The notes: a model not told the origin generated them from the letters alone. A stretch of 64,000 nucleotides of DNA from Mytilus californianus (GCF_021869535.1 NW_026262734.1:79112339-79176338); one strand, 5' to 3'; shown: positions 28,601 through 34,281, numbered from the stretch's first letter. Numbers and translations: made by a program.

Positions 28601-31600
28601 ATTCACTTTCAAGATACATTTTTACTTAGGATTCAAACATGTACATCTAATACTGTTTTGATAGAAAAACACTTCTGTTAAACACATTAGATCGCACGAT
28701 TATTGACATTTTAAGCTTATTTTAAGTGCACCATGACGTCATGTTGGCTTCAAAAAATCGTCAGCCGACCATTTATTGATCCCTACCTATATCTTCGTGG
28801 AAATATAAGAAACAATAACTTGAGAACCATGTTGGTGTTATATATCCGTAGAAGTACAATAAACATAAGTTAGCTATTATAAGTCATATAAATCTTCAGC
28901 TTAAAAAAAATGAAATGTTATACATACTTGAATGGCTTAGTTTTCGTTTAAAAACAAATTCACATGAAACTTCTTGTAAACAGAAATCGTTTATATTACA
29001 AAAAATGTCATAAATGTTCTTCTCATACTCTAATTCGCAAATATTTACCAGTATGCAAAGACCTTAACAACGAGAACTTTTGTTTGAATTTCGGTTACCG
29101 CACAGCGCAAGTGCGAGTTAAAAACCGTGATAACAGAATGTGAAAAAAAACCCAGCGTACAAGTAGGTAAATAGTAATAACTGTTTTAAAAGAACAAATT
29201 TATTACACCAAATCTAATAATAAACTGTAGACACAGAGATATATTTCGCCTGTCGTCATAAAATTTAAAAAAAATAATCTGATGGTCAGCAACATAATTT
29301 ATTAATTTAGTCAATAAAGTATTATCTAGTGAGCACGTAATAATCGTCAAACCATGGTCAATATAATACTTCCATGGTCAAACAGATATTTTCATACTTT
29401 AAGCGTAACTACCAGTTTCAATTCATTAACTAATTTACTTTATTAAAAAGACTATTTAAATTAACCAACATTGTTTCATAATGAATAAACAATATAACTA
29501 TTTCAGTAAAAACCTCCCTTCTGTTGTAGAATTATGCTCTCCTGGGCATCTATGGAAAAAACATGGATACGAAGATGCGCAGAAACCGTCAACAACAGAA
29601 AAAGATGCATATCCCGTATCAAATGCCGACACATTTGATAAGCATAAGAAAAAATGTCTACACAGGGAGCAAACTACTTGTGAAAAAGTCAGTTTAACAA
29701 TGGAACGTTCGAATAGTACTGTAAATGGACAAATAATTCAAAGCAGCATCAATCATTTGAATCTCAAAATCAAAAACAATGACAATCTGTTTACTTTTTG
29801 TCAAAGCAAACCACAGTCAACCAATGGATGCAGTTACAGGCTATGGTATTATCAATTTAGTGTACGTATGCTTTATCAATAGCGATATAACAGTTGAGTG
29901 TATTTTCATTCAGTAGTAAAGTAAGACTTAAAGAATAAAGGGAGAAACCGGTTTAAAACCAAGTAAAATGCAATTACTGATGTTTTAAAACCACGTAGAC
30001 CAATACATGACTAAGAAGCATTAATATACAATAAATCTTTTACCATATCAAAATAATATATGGTGTTGTTGCCAATGAGACATTTATGTTAATATAAAAG
30101 TAATACAAACAATGTTGCAGTAGTAACCCGCTATCAATTCTCAATTACTACATGTCTAAGGACGACTAGAGAAATATGGTCACTTATGGTTTACTTCCGA
30201 CCGTCACAAAACCCTTTTAAATATGGGACGTCCATTTTTTTTTATCGGGATGAATAAATATACAGCCACAGCCGGTCAAACCATAACTGTTTTCGTTTAA
30301 ATTGTTCTAATAAATATATAATGTAGATTGTCGCTTATGTACTGATTACATTAAGTCCTATTGAAAACTCTGCATACATTTCTATACTTTGTAGCAGTTT
30401 AGAAGGACACCAGGTATTATAACAGAAGTTCTCACACTCGATTGGACAGGTAATGTTTATCTAAAAGAAATTACTGGTCATCTAACAACAATTAACTTCT
30501 AGGCAACGTTGCAAGGAATTTTTATTTTTTCATATACGAAAAAAAAGGTTTTTATTCAAGATATGTAATATACCGAATTACAGACATCGAAATAAAAAAG
30601 CATATATATAATATATGCATAAATAGACCATAACACAACTCATCCGAAAAATTATAGTAATTGAACTTAAATTGAACGCAAACACATAATTCCTTATGCC
30701 ATAAAAAGAAAAGAAGATTTCTTGTATCTGTGCACATTTATTGCTACGAATACCACTGAAAAAATTAGAATATTCACTTATGTACGATTTGAATGCTGCA
30801 ATTATGTAAACAATTGAGATGGCTTAATGTGGACATCATACAGATTCATGGCACACATGGTATGGGTGCAAAACAGTTCATACATCTGAGCGCGTAAGAA
30901 CCATCATGACATTGCATAAAAGGCCTTAGAGTTATGTGTCAAAGGAAAACAGTCGAAATTTACCATTCAAATGGTACTGGCAATAAAGGAGATAGAATGC
31001 ATATCTGCAAACAACTAGCATATGTGCAATCCTAATCGTCACAAGCAAAAGTATGTTTGTCATGCCACATTCTTTGCCAAAAAAAAAAAACAAAACAAAC
31101 AAAGCATCGTCGGTCAGTTCAGTCATTGTTTAGGTACACGTATGACTGCTGAACAGCTATTGAAAACTTGACAAATCGGACTGACTTGAAGGGTATACTT
31201 TGACATAGATGTTTTATGCGCACATTTGTCTAGAACAGTTGCAATATAATCATTTAAAACCCGAGTCGAATAGAGGTGCCAATTCATGGCAGTGAGGTCA
31301 ACAAGCTAGTAACTACTTATACTGTGAATGGATTTCTTAGACCCCTATACCATCGAGCAAAAAATACAATCACAAAAATACCGAACTCCTAGGAAAATTC
31401 AAAACGGAAAGTCCCTTATCAAATGGCAAAACCAAAAGCTCAAACACATCAAACGAGTGGATAACAACTGTCATATTCCTGACTTGGTGCAGGCATTTTC
31501 TTATGTAGAAAATGGTGGATTAAACCTGGTTTTATTCATAGCTAAACCTCTCACTTGTATGACAGTCGCATACAATTCCATTATATTGACAACAATGTGC

Positions 31601-34047
31601 CAACAAAACAAACAATTTGTAGTTTATTTATAAAAAAAACATGTGTTGAAAGATATATTTAAAAGTTCAGATCTTTTTTCGGATATTTTTCCTATGCATG
31701 GATAACGATGTGTACTCATATATCTTGTATCTTTCAAATGACTGGTTATCTTCTGTTAAAAATCCAAGGCCAATGTTACCAGACTTGGGGTTATTGTAAT
31801 TGTAATCATTAATCAGCTGTAATTGATTACAATTTTTCAAGTAATCATTGTAATCATTAATCAGCCAAGAATCTGATTACATGTAATTTAATTTAATCAA
31901 TTACTTTTCAAGATACCCTGTAATCCTGATTACTTTTTGATTACATTCTGAATACAATGAAGAAAAAAAATCTAAAATTAGGTTAATGGTCAATATGGCA
32001 TGCCTTAAATGAAACTTTTTCTTATTCGTATTTAATAAATGTTTAACTTGTTAAAATAGTTTTGTTTAATTTAAGCATGTTTATTGATGCATTAACTTCA
32101 GTGAAAAAAATGTTACAGTATTGAAAGTCAACATTATATGTACATTTGATAATGAATGTAACTTTCAAGTAATACTTTCTTCAACCCTAAATTATAATCC
32201 TTTGTTAATATTGTGATTATTGTCACTTTTGAATTGACATTCTAGAAGACCAATTAAGGTCTGTTTTCATTGCAATTACCAATTGTATGTATCTGTAGGA
32301 CAAAATATATTTGATAAAAGAAAACTTAGACATATGAAAATTTATATAATTAACACCTATAAAAGGTGTGACAAATATGTTGTTTAAAATAAACAAATGT
32401 TGGTATATTTATGGGCATGTAAATTGCAAGGATTTTTAATACTTATATTTTGTTTAGAATTTTTTAAACAATTCTATCACAATTGTAGAAATGTTTTTAA
32501 CTGGTAACTTTATTTCTGTCATATTCTAACTTCCCATGACTGCACCCTGAAATACATATAAAGTCTGGAAGATCCGAGAAAGACAAAAACCAATCTTCTT
32601 TACAAACTTTCATTCGGCTGAAGTCCACATAATTCAGAGATTAATGTGGTAAAGAGTAATGGTTCCTAACTAGTGACAAAATGTTCATGTATATATGTTG
32701 TGAATCTTTGTGGTTTACTAAATTGACGAAGTTTGAAGTTATTATTCAATAACGTAACAAAAAAAATCCTTTCTCAAAAAGTGCTAGTTACATGAAACCT
32801 TTATTTATTTCCATCATTCAAATGGGTTATTTGAAATTCATTGTAATCAAATGTAATCATGATTACTTGCCAATGAAATAATTAATTTAATCATTTATTT
32901 TGAGAAATGATGTTATCATTAATTAAATTTAATCGTAAAATTGACACAGTAATTGGAATTTAATCAATTACATTGAAAGTAATCGGACCAATCTCTGAAT
33001 GGTACATGCATATTCAGGAAGATAAAAGGTTCGAGTGGTACAGGAAGATAAAAGGTTCGAGTGGTACATGTATACAAATTAACACCTCTGTGTAGAAGGT
33101 CGACACACAACCTCTGATTTCAATATCCTAGTTAAAAAGCTTCAGGAAGTTCTACCGTAAAACAGTGGCTTAGATCAAAATAACAAATGCAAAAATTCAT
33201 TGGCTATAAAGTCTGATCATTTAAAACCCAATACAGATACTTTCACTGTCTCAAATGTATAAAAACAATGCCCCAGTCTGTAGTTATATATGATGCCATT
33301 TATTCTATCCATGCATTCATAACAACGATATGTTAATAATTATTCTTTTTTTTAGTTTTCAGAGTAAGGACCTTTCAAAACAATCAACTTTTACAGACGT
33401 CAGTTGGACTTTCAATGCATTTGTTTAATGAAGGATTCAGACAATCGGACGTTGAGGACTTATGTGAAGTAGTTGTTTCCTAGGCTGGTATTTTTGATTT
33501 GGCATCTGTCAGCCGCGTATGCCAAATCAAAAATACCTTGCCAATTGAAGAAGACAGAAACTGTATACATATCATAGCGTTACCATCAGGACAGAAAGAC
33601 ACTGTAAAGGAGTTTCTTTTCAAATGGCCAGCCATTGTTGATTTGTCATCTGCCGCTGCAGAGCGCCAAATCATCAATCCTGGTCCAGGAAAGGTGATTC
33701 CTGCAAATAGCATGAGACTACGCTGCCAAATAGTCCAGTTAGGGAGAAGTTTGAATTACTTTAGCAAACTGATTGCTTTCTTACCTCAAGGAACAAAGCA
33801 AGCTGTCTGTTACGGTAACGATCTAGTTGTTATTAGTCCAGAGTGTGAAAATGTAACATGCACTCAAAACGACTGCGTTGTTATCTGTGAACGTGGAAAA
33901 TCAATCTGGTGTTACAAAAACTCTCTTGCTATTTGCAGTGTCAAGTGTGACAACGTTTTACTCGAAAACAACGAAATTCAGGTTTCAGTCGATAACAGTT
34001 TTGACCATCAGAGCTTTATCAACCAGAATTTTGGACTTGTCCTGTAG
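1587..34047 (+). CDS. BIR-domain (IAP-like) gene, multi-exon, 5' end outside window
   Basis: A chain of plus-strand exons joined by GT-AG sites with matching phases: 1587-1628, 2806-2847, 6236-6277, 8174-8224, 10655-10684, 14648-14689 (all phase 0/0), 16582-16696 (0/1), 19023-19169 (1/1), 23425-23567 (1/0), 23845-23917 (0/1), 25209-25492 (1/0), 26459-26531 (0/1), a decayed pair at 29507-29790 and 30395-30449, and a last exon from 33356 (phase 1). The product would have a helical or coiled-coil N-terminal part, half a BIR domain, Cys/Thr-rich repeated segments and a UBA-like segment. BIR proteins bind caspases or signalling partners in the cytosol. No zinc-binding half of the BIR and no RING domain were found, so IAP activity is doubtful. 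The stop is TAG at 33481, or TAG at 34045 if the first is bypassed. Joining all exons into one gene is an inference from phase agreement. Confidence 0.6.
2086..2620 (+). repeat. Intronic interspersed repeat stretch
   Basis: Intron sequence between microexons 1 and 2. It includes CTCCTCAACTGTTTCGGTTG at about 2233-2252, which I recall as a common mussel repeat, and a segment ending in CCCCGGTGTTATTCTTTTTC at about 2590. The latter is related to segments found upstream of the later microexons (about 8035, 10460 and 14500). Confidence 0.3.
2680..2771 (+). mobile_element. Remnant of a mariner-type MITE
   Basis: The stretch ends with CGCAATAATTTCTGAATTTACAGTA, which matches the right terminal repeat of the complete element at 37372-37589. 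Only the right end is clear here. Confidence 0.4.
2806..2847 (+). CDS. Microexon 2 of BIR-like gene
   Basis: A 42-nt exon after TGTCTTTCAG and before GTATGTAAAA, phase 0/0, encoding IPTHMCKELFNEFE. Both splice sites are strong. The Cys-x-x-(Leu/Ile)-Phe spacing is shared with microexon 3 (VSLEECRQIFRKLV). The downstream intron start (ACACCTGTTTATCTG) is also shared with microexons 4 and 5. Confidence 0.6.
3230..3420 (+). repeat. Interspersed repeat family C, copy 1
   Basis: Contains AAGCTATAATACCAGATTTA, a CCAAGCCAGGAATATGACG motif and TTTGATGTGTTGAGCTTTGA. Related copies lie at 10125-10290 (same strand) and, inverted, at 31340-31615, 50905-51135 and 57500-57655. Confidence 0.65.
3590..4230 (+). 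repeat. About 640-bp repeat, family D, forward copy
   Basis: Runs from about CATAGCGGAACC to CATACCACATCTTCC and includes GTTTAATCCCGCTGCAATTG. It is matched over nearly its whole length by an inverted copy at 59925-60520. Shorter diverged relatives ending in GTTGTCTCAATGGCAAT-type sequence lie at 45540-45912 and 52940-53265. No convincing protein domain; the weak frame at 3551-3814 is hydrophobic repeat translation. Confidence 0.6.
4390..4404 (+). repeat. Poly(G) run
   Basis: Fifteen G after a T tract. A second run of seventeen G lies at 4867-4883. Both are likely places for length error. Confidence 0.9.
4440..5165 (+). repeat. Retroelement-derived repeat, copy 2 (5'-truncated)
   Basis: Diverged copy of the repeat at 300-985, sharing CATAGGGTCTTTGCG, GGTTATGTTCTTC, CATATGATGAAGACATA, the GCGCCTGT stretch and GACACATTTCC in the same order. 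It lacks the upstream coding part, as expected of a 5'-truncated retroelement. Confidence 0.6.
5509..5607. repeat. Inverted repeat, 38-bp arms
   Basis: Arms at 5509-5546 and 5570-5607 pair at 34 of 38 positions around a 23-base spacer. The motif TGGTCATCTCAACTCGATTG and its complement are visible. It is probably the core of a foldback-type mobile element; the flanking 5390-5470 appears to belong to it. Confidence 0.65.
5697..5825 (+). repeat. Intronic duplicated segment, copy 1 of 3
   Basis: The segment starting AAAGTTAGCGCATTTTAGT and running to a GACGAAACAATATATAGGGA-type stretch recurs at 7724-7830 and 8389-8520. It lies in the introns between microexons and supports tandem duplication of the microexon-bearing units. 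Confidence 0.65.
6236..6277 (+). CDS. Microexon 3 of BIR-like gene
   Basis: A 42-nt exon after TTGTCTTTCAG and before GTATGTTC, phase 0/0, encoding VSLEECRQIFRKLV. It has the same length, phase and splice consensus as microexons 1, 2 and 6. Confidence 0.6.
6278..7720 (+). other. Intron, nothing recognised
   Basis: AT-rich intron between microexons 3 and 4. I see no coding motif or repeat family that recurs elsewhere in the window. Confidence 0.4.
7724..7830 (+). repeat. Intronic duplicated segment, copy 2 of 3
   Basis: Starts AAAGTTAGCGCATTTTAGTT and parallels 5697-5825 and 8389-8520. Confidence 0.6.
8174..8224 (+). CDS. Microexon 4 of BIR-like gene (51 nt)
   Basis: A 51-nt exon after GTGTTTTTCAG and before GTATGTAAAG, phase 0/0, encoding ILNSLTYKLGFDTYTEK. 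It is three codons longer than the 14-residue units. The start of the next intron (TACACCTATTCATCTGTTAT) is close to that after microexons 2 and 5, which supports duplication. Confidence 0.55.
8389..8520 (+). repeat. Intronic duplicated segment, copy 3 of 3
   Basis: AAAGTTAGCGCATTTCAGTC onward, parallel to 5697-5825. Both this copy and copy 1 continue into a TATAGGGAAC stretch. Confidence 0.6.
8850..9020 (+). repeat. Interspersed repeat family B, copy 1
   Basis: GGTTGTGTTGCTTAGTCTTT through AGCCATGGCATTGTCAGTTT to CTTTGGTATCTTGCGCCCC. Other copies: 13642-13790 (same strand), and 13142-13370 and 22425-22625 (inverted). It adjoins a reverse-transcriptase remnant, so it may belong to the same element. 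Confidence 0.7.
9030..9670 (+). pseudogene. Decayed reverse-transcriptase fragment A
   Basis: Broken frames carry recognisable pieces of a retroelement reverse transcriptase: about 9121-9225 reads DIPMATNSAPTVADLFLL followed by SEFIQ, the family's (G)IPMGTN...ADLF motif. Downstream pieces include DREDFNFEFINFAHLSS and a C-terminal QRNVRPFSKKVQ-like stretch. Several stops and frameshifts separate the pieces, so it cannot be active. It sits in an intron of the BIR-like gene. I recall this RT as abundant in bivalves (Penelope-like or related); the exact class is uncertain. Confidence 0.6.
10125..10290 (+). repeat. Interspersed repeat family C, copy 2
   Basis: TAGCTATAACACCATAATTAATC, GAATATGACAGTTTCTTTAA and TGCCATATGACTTTTATTTTG match the order in 3230-3420. 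The 124-codon open frame over 10059-10433 is a by-product of this repeat. Confidence 0.6.
10655..10684 (+). CDS. Microexon 5 of BIR-like gene (30 nt)
   Basis: A 30-nt exon after TTGTGTCTTACAG and before GTTTGTATTG, phase 0/0, encoding MHMDLFDTAK. Its donor is weaker than those of its siblings, but the intron start (TCTACACATATTCATCTGTT) matches those after microexons 2 and 4. Confidence 0.45.
11405..11525 (+). repeat. Interspersed repeat family E (TTGATTGCTGTTTGC)
   Basis: TTTGATTGCTGTTTGCTTTT, a TTCAGTGGCAAATAT motif and GTTCAGG. Relatives: 39745-39845 (same strand), and 16325-16385, 43875-43935 and 44245-44300 (inverted). Confidence 0.55.
11800..12010 (+). repeat. GATTAT/GATTAC-rich repeat
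   Basis: A run of imperfect GATTATNTGATTA units. It is similar in style to the larger element at 31785-33000 and is probably the edge of a DNA-transposon-derived repeat. Confidence 0.35.
12735..13170 (+). pseudogene. Decayed reverse-transcriptase fragment B
   Basis: The reading includes TIGITMGTNSARLLVNLFHF, then LNFTFRYLDEVLSLNKETFG (equivalent to the YIDDVLSLN catalytic block, with DD changed to DE), then YLDSHLEIENEGRLKTNLYD KRDDV, broken by in-frame stops and shifts. The same motif order as an intact bivalve RT makes identification firm; loss of the second catalytic Asp and the stops make it inactive. An inverted family B repeat follows directly. It lies in an intron of the BIR-like gene. 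Confidence 0.75.
13142..13370 (-). repeat. Interspersed repeat family B, inverted copy
   Basis: GAGGGGCGAAAGATACCAGA, then GAAAATAAACTGACAACGC, AGCAACACGAACCCCACC and GGGGGTGATCTCAGGTGCTC. It is nearly collinear with 22425-22625. Confidence 0.75.
13642..13790 (+). repeat. Interspersed repeat family B, forward copy
   Basis: GGTTGGGGTTGTGTTGCTTA through AGCCATAGCGTTGTCAG to CCTTTTGGTATCTTAGA. Together with 13142-13370 it forms a pair of opposed copies about 270 bases apart. Confidence 0.65.
14458..14536 (+). repeat. Short tandem duplication in intron
   Basis: TATGCTTTCTTCTTTTCCCC followed by GTTGTATTTTG occurs twice in a row, about 37 bases apart, just upstream of microexon 6. Confidence 0.8.
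14648..14689 (+). CDS. Microexon 6 of BIR-like gene
   Basis: A 42-nt exon after TTGTCTTTCAG and before GTATGTATA, phase 0/0, encoding DSIKVYKKIIDEAE, a likely amphipathic helix. It leads in phase into the BIR exon at 16582. Confidence 0.6.
14959..15226 (+). mobile_element. tRNA-derived SINE with 12-bp target duplication
   Basis: The head is tRNA-like, with an A-box-like TGGCCGAATGG near 14970 and a B-box GTTCGAACCC near 15031. A conserved body follows (TTTTCTCCGGGCACTCCGG, CTTCCTCCACCAATAAAA), then GGCGTTAAAAACACATAAAA. A perfect target-site duplication TTTCGAAAAAAA flanks it at 14947-14958 and 15227-15238. The body resembles the central domain of bivalve SINEs I know of as MetaSINEs; that name is from memory. 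Insertion lies in an intron of the BIR-like gene. Confidence 0.9.
15950..16150. repeat. Cluster of CAACGTTGG-type palindromic units
   Basis: At least six imperfect copies of ACGTTGGCNCAACG or its complement at irregular spacing (ACGTTGGCACAACAAGG, GCCCAACGT, CCCAACGTT, GACGTTGGCTCAAT, TTGGGCCAACGT, ACGTTGGCACAACGA). Each unit is self-complementary. Confidence 0.8.
16325..16385 (-). repeat. Interspersed repeat family E, inverted copy
   Basis: GCATGAAATATTTGACACTGG followed by AAGCAACCAACAATCGATCA; the complement of the family at 11405 and 39745. Confidence 0.6.
16582..16696 (+). CDS. Exon encoding N-terminal half of a BIR domain
   Basis: A 115-nt exon (phase 0 in, 1 out) after GAAATATAG and before GTATATTG. 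Residues 10-38 read ESRKASFKGCRMW, then KGQTPEILADAGFFYLG. This matches the BIR signature R-x-x-(T/S)F...(P/x)xxLAxAGF(F/Y)Yx G. In intact BIR domains the next part carries CxxC...H...C, which binds zinc; no exon with that part was seen before 19023 or elsewhere in the window. Cys replaces the usual hydrophobic residue before W. This is the only firmly recognised domain of the gene. Confidence 0.8.
16697..19022 (+). other. Intron; expected second BIR half not found
   Basis: AT-rich. I read it for a CxxC...W...H...C pattern continuing phase 1 and found none. No strong repeat. Confidence 0.4.
19023..19169 (+). CDS. Phase 1/1 exon, unknown domain
   Basis: A 147-nt open exon after ATTTCCTAG and before GTAAGTAC (consensus donor), phase 1 at both ends, which fits between the BIR exon and 23425. 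The coding includes KCTLIIRNFDPSNISGY and CDNICSDKPHFDG. The first part faintly recalls the late strands of an Ig-like fold but lacks a clear Y-x-C, so I do not assign a domain. Support is from phase, length and the donor only. Confidence 0.4.
19911..21400 (+). repeat. Three diverged intronic repeat copies
   Basis: Segments 19911-20165, 20880-21100 and 21105-21345 share TAATCGTC...AAATATTTGC, CTTCCTTATAAACTT, CACACAAAAATCA-type and AAATTTCAAACNGTCATA motifs in the same order. They are old tandem or near-tandem duplicates in the intron before the exon pairs. Confidence 0.6.
21557..22778. mobile_element. Non-autonomous TTAA-flanked (piggyBac-type) element
   Basis: TTAA at 21557-21560 and 22775-22778 flank terminal inverted repeats: left GGGGGCTCGAGGGTATA, right complement GGAGGCTCCAGGGTATA (15 of 17). 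Inside are a second inverted pair, GCTGGGCTTCCAAAATGT near 21628 and its complement near 22040, and a nested family B copy at 22425-22625. There is no transposase frame. TTAA target duplication is the hallmark of piggyBac elements, so it is probably a MITE-like derivative. It lies in an intron of the BIR-like gene. Confidence 0.7.
22425..22625 (-). repeat. Interspersed repeat family B, inverted copy nested in TTAA element
   Basis: GAGGGGTGAAAGATACCAGA through GAAAATAAACTGACAACGCC to GGGGGTGATCTCAGGTGCTC, highly similar to 13142-13370. Confidence 0.8.
23425..23567 (+). CDS. Exon pair A, first exon
   Basis: A 143-nt exon after TTTCTTCCAG and before GTAAGATG, phase 1 in and 0 out. It encodes a Cys/Thr-rich piece including EACVSMQPCQENRKTCLLH and a polar tail ending DDKPQ. 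A CLxHxxT motif is shared with the first exons of pairs B and C (CLHGVHTT, CLHREQTT), so it is a shorter, diverged member. No known domain recognised. Confidence 0.55.
23845..23917 (+). CDS. Exon pair A, second exon
   Basis: A 73-nt exon after TATTTTGTAG and before GTAATACTTGTCA, phase 0 in and 1 out, basic: QSKKKLRILKKVRTQDWK then GNAFPK. It has the same length, phase and donor context as the exon at 26459, with TQD conserved. Confidence 0.6.
24040..24310 (+). repeat. Duplicated intron segment (pair A copy)
   Basis: CAAGTATTTAC...ATGATATGTCTATCAG through TTTGAAAAC to ATGACTGCAGTTATTATT aligns with 26640-26885 (CAAGTATTTACGGATATGAT ... CATGACTGCATATATTATT). This shows that introns were duplicated together with the exon pairs. 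Confidence 0.6.
25209..25492 (+). CDS. Exon pair B, first exon
   Basis: A 284-nt exon after AATATTTCAG and before GTAATTG, phase 1 in and 0 out, open throughout. It encodes SPSVVEACPPLQQ, a His/Glu-rich stretch, NANTFEKLKRRCLHGVHTTC and a polar Asn-rich tail. Its closest relative is the exon-like sequence at 29507. No recognised domain; low complexity suggests a flexible linker. Confidence 0.6.
25690..25832 (+). mobile_element. Short interspersed element (CCAGACGCGCGTTTCGTC type)
   Basis: AAAGGTACCAGGATTATAAT, CGCCAGACGCGCGTTTCGTC, AAGACTCATCAGTGACGCTC and AAGTTGAAGAGCATTGAGGAC follow in the order I remember from a very abundant mussel repeat. It lies in the intron between the two exons of pair B. 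Confidence 0.8.
26459..26531 (+). CDS. Exon pair B, second exon
   Basis: A 73-nt exon after TACTTTGTAG and before GTAATACTTGTCA, phase 0 in and 1 out: RCTMNPGILTELLTQD then CIVDVYQK. Identical in length and phase to 23845-23917. Confidence 0.6.
26640..26885 (+). repeat. Duplicated intron segment (pair B copy)
   Basis: Counterpart of 24040-24310. Confidence 0.55.
26886..29506 (+). other. Intron, nothing recognised
   Basis: AT-rich sequence between exon pairs B and C. Open frames here (for example 28038-28277) show no domain, splice support or repetition. Confidence 0.4.
29507..29790 (+). pseudogene. Exon pair C, first exon, decayed copy
   Basis: Aligns with 25209-25492 from the acceptor (ACTATTTCAG) onward: SVVE, QKPST, DAY, NADTF, CLHREQTTC and IQSS are conserved. 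Two lesions are visible. A one-base deletion near 29516 (AACCTCCCTTC against AACATCACCTTC) puts phase-1 reading into a TAG within eight codons. The donor AAACAAGGTAATTG has become AAACAATGACAATC. It is probably skipped in the mRNA; skipping pair C keeps phase with 33356. Confidence 0.6.
30395..30449 (+). CDS. Exon pair C, second exon, altered donor
   Basis: After ACTTTGTAG and before GTAATG, 55 nt, phase 0 in and 1 out: QFRRTPGIITEVLTLDWT. Compared with 26459-26531, the old donor (AAAAGGTAATAC) has become AAAAGAAATTAC, and an upstream GT would give an exon 18 nt shorter. With its partner decayed it may be unused. Confidence 0.4.
31340..31615 (-). repeat. Interspersed repeat family C, inverted copy
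   Basis: ATACCGAACTCCTAGGAAAA, AAAGCTCAAACACATCAAAC and CTGTCATATTCCTGACTTGG; the complement of 3230-3420. Further inverted copies at 50905-51135 and 57500-57655. Confidence 0.75.
31785..33000. mobile_element. Element with TAATCA-rich inverted ends
   Basis: Left end GTTATTGTAATTGTAATCAT then many TAATCATTAATCAG/ATTGATTACA units to about 31950. Right end (32830-32990) carries the complementary kind, finishing TTTAATCAATTACATTGAAA. The centre shows no coding frame. It looks like a non-autonomous DNA transposon with subterminal repeats. Its exact ends and target duplication could not be fixed. Confidence 0.5.
33015..33066 (+). repeat. 26-bp tandem duplication
   Basis: CAGGAAGATAAAAGGTTCGA GTGGTA occurs twice back to back with no mismatch. 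Confidence 0.9.
33356..33483 (+). CDS. Last exon of BIR-like gene to first stop; UBA-like segment
   Basis: Acceptor TTCTTTTTTTTAG at 33355, phase 1, then VFRVRTFQNNQ and LLQTSVGLSMHLFNEGFRQ followed by SDVEDLCEVVVS and TAG. The pattern LLQ-x8-F-x-E-GF-x3-D(V/I) recalls the UBA helix 1 to helix 2 region of IAP proteins; this is a weak resemblance. This acceptor rather than the TTTTCAG six bases on was chosen because it keeps phase 1 open. The frame continues open after the stop (see next entry). Confidence 0.5.
33484..34047 (+). CDS. In-frame 187-codon extension beyond TAG
   Basis: After TAG at 33481 the same frame stays open for 187 codons to TAG at 34045. It has no ATG before about 33709, so it is unlikely to be a separate gene. 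The product is protein-like rather than random: CQIKNTLPIEED, SGQKDTVKEFLFKWPAI, INPGPGKVIPANSMRLRC and a Cys-rich end (CENVTCTQNDCVVIC). I do not recognise the family. It is either the true C-terminal region cut off by a nonsense mutation, or an extension reached by stop-codon readthrough. Composition here is less AT-rich than the surroundings, as expected for coding sequence. Confidence 0.55.
   Translation, partial: AGIFDLASVSRVCQIKNTLPIEEDRNCIHIIALPSGQKDTVKEFLFKWPAIVDLSSAAAERQIINPGPGKVIPANSMRLRCQIVQLGRSLNYFSKLIAFLPQGTKQAVCYGNDLVVISPECENVTCTQNDCVVICERGKSIWCYKNSLAICSVKCDNVLLENNEIQVSVDNSFDHQSFINQNFGLVL
33487..33537 (+). promoter_or_regulatory. Perfect 19-bp stem-loop just after in-frame TAG
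   Basis: Left arm 33487-33505 (GGTATTTTTGATTTGGCAT) and right arm 33519-33537 are exact complements around a 13-base loop. It starts three bases after the TAG at 33481-33483. It could act as a readthrough-type structure in the mRNA, or be the scar of a template-switch mutation. Confidence 0.6.
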
Positions 34048-34223
34048 TAAAATGGTTTTCAGACTATGATATATTCAAATATTCACTAGGATCCTATGTT
34101 GTTATGCAATAGTTTTATTGAAATTCATCTTGTATGTTTGTTTATACAAATGACCCTGTTTCTGTGAAAAAGCATTACAGGATTACGTTGGAGTAAAGGT
34201 TCTAGTAGTTGAACATTTAATCA

Positions 34224-34281
34224 GTAATATATATATATATATTTACAGATCTAGCATTGTTGGGCTGATGTTTAGACGAGT

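Noticed and set aside
33469-33483. 15-nt intron (GTAGTTGTTTCCTAG) that would remove the in-frame stop
   Set aside because: It begins GT and ends AG in phase, but it is far shorter than any plausible spliceosomal intron in animals.
33480-33713. 77-codon open frame on the minus strand opposite the extension
   Set aside because: Shadow of the plus-strand frame; partly a consequence of the hairpin.
16697-34047. RING finger or second BIR domain expected for a classical IAP
   Set aside because: No C3HC4 or CxxC...H...C pattern was found in phase on the plus strand.
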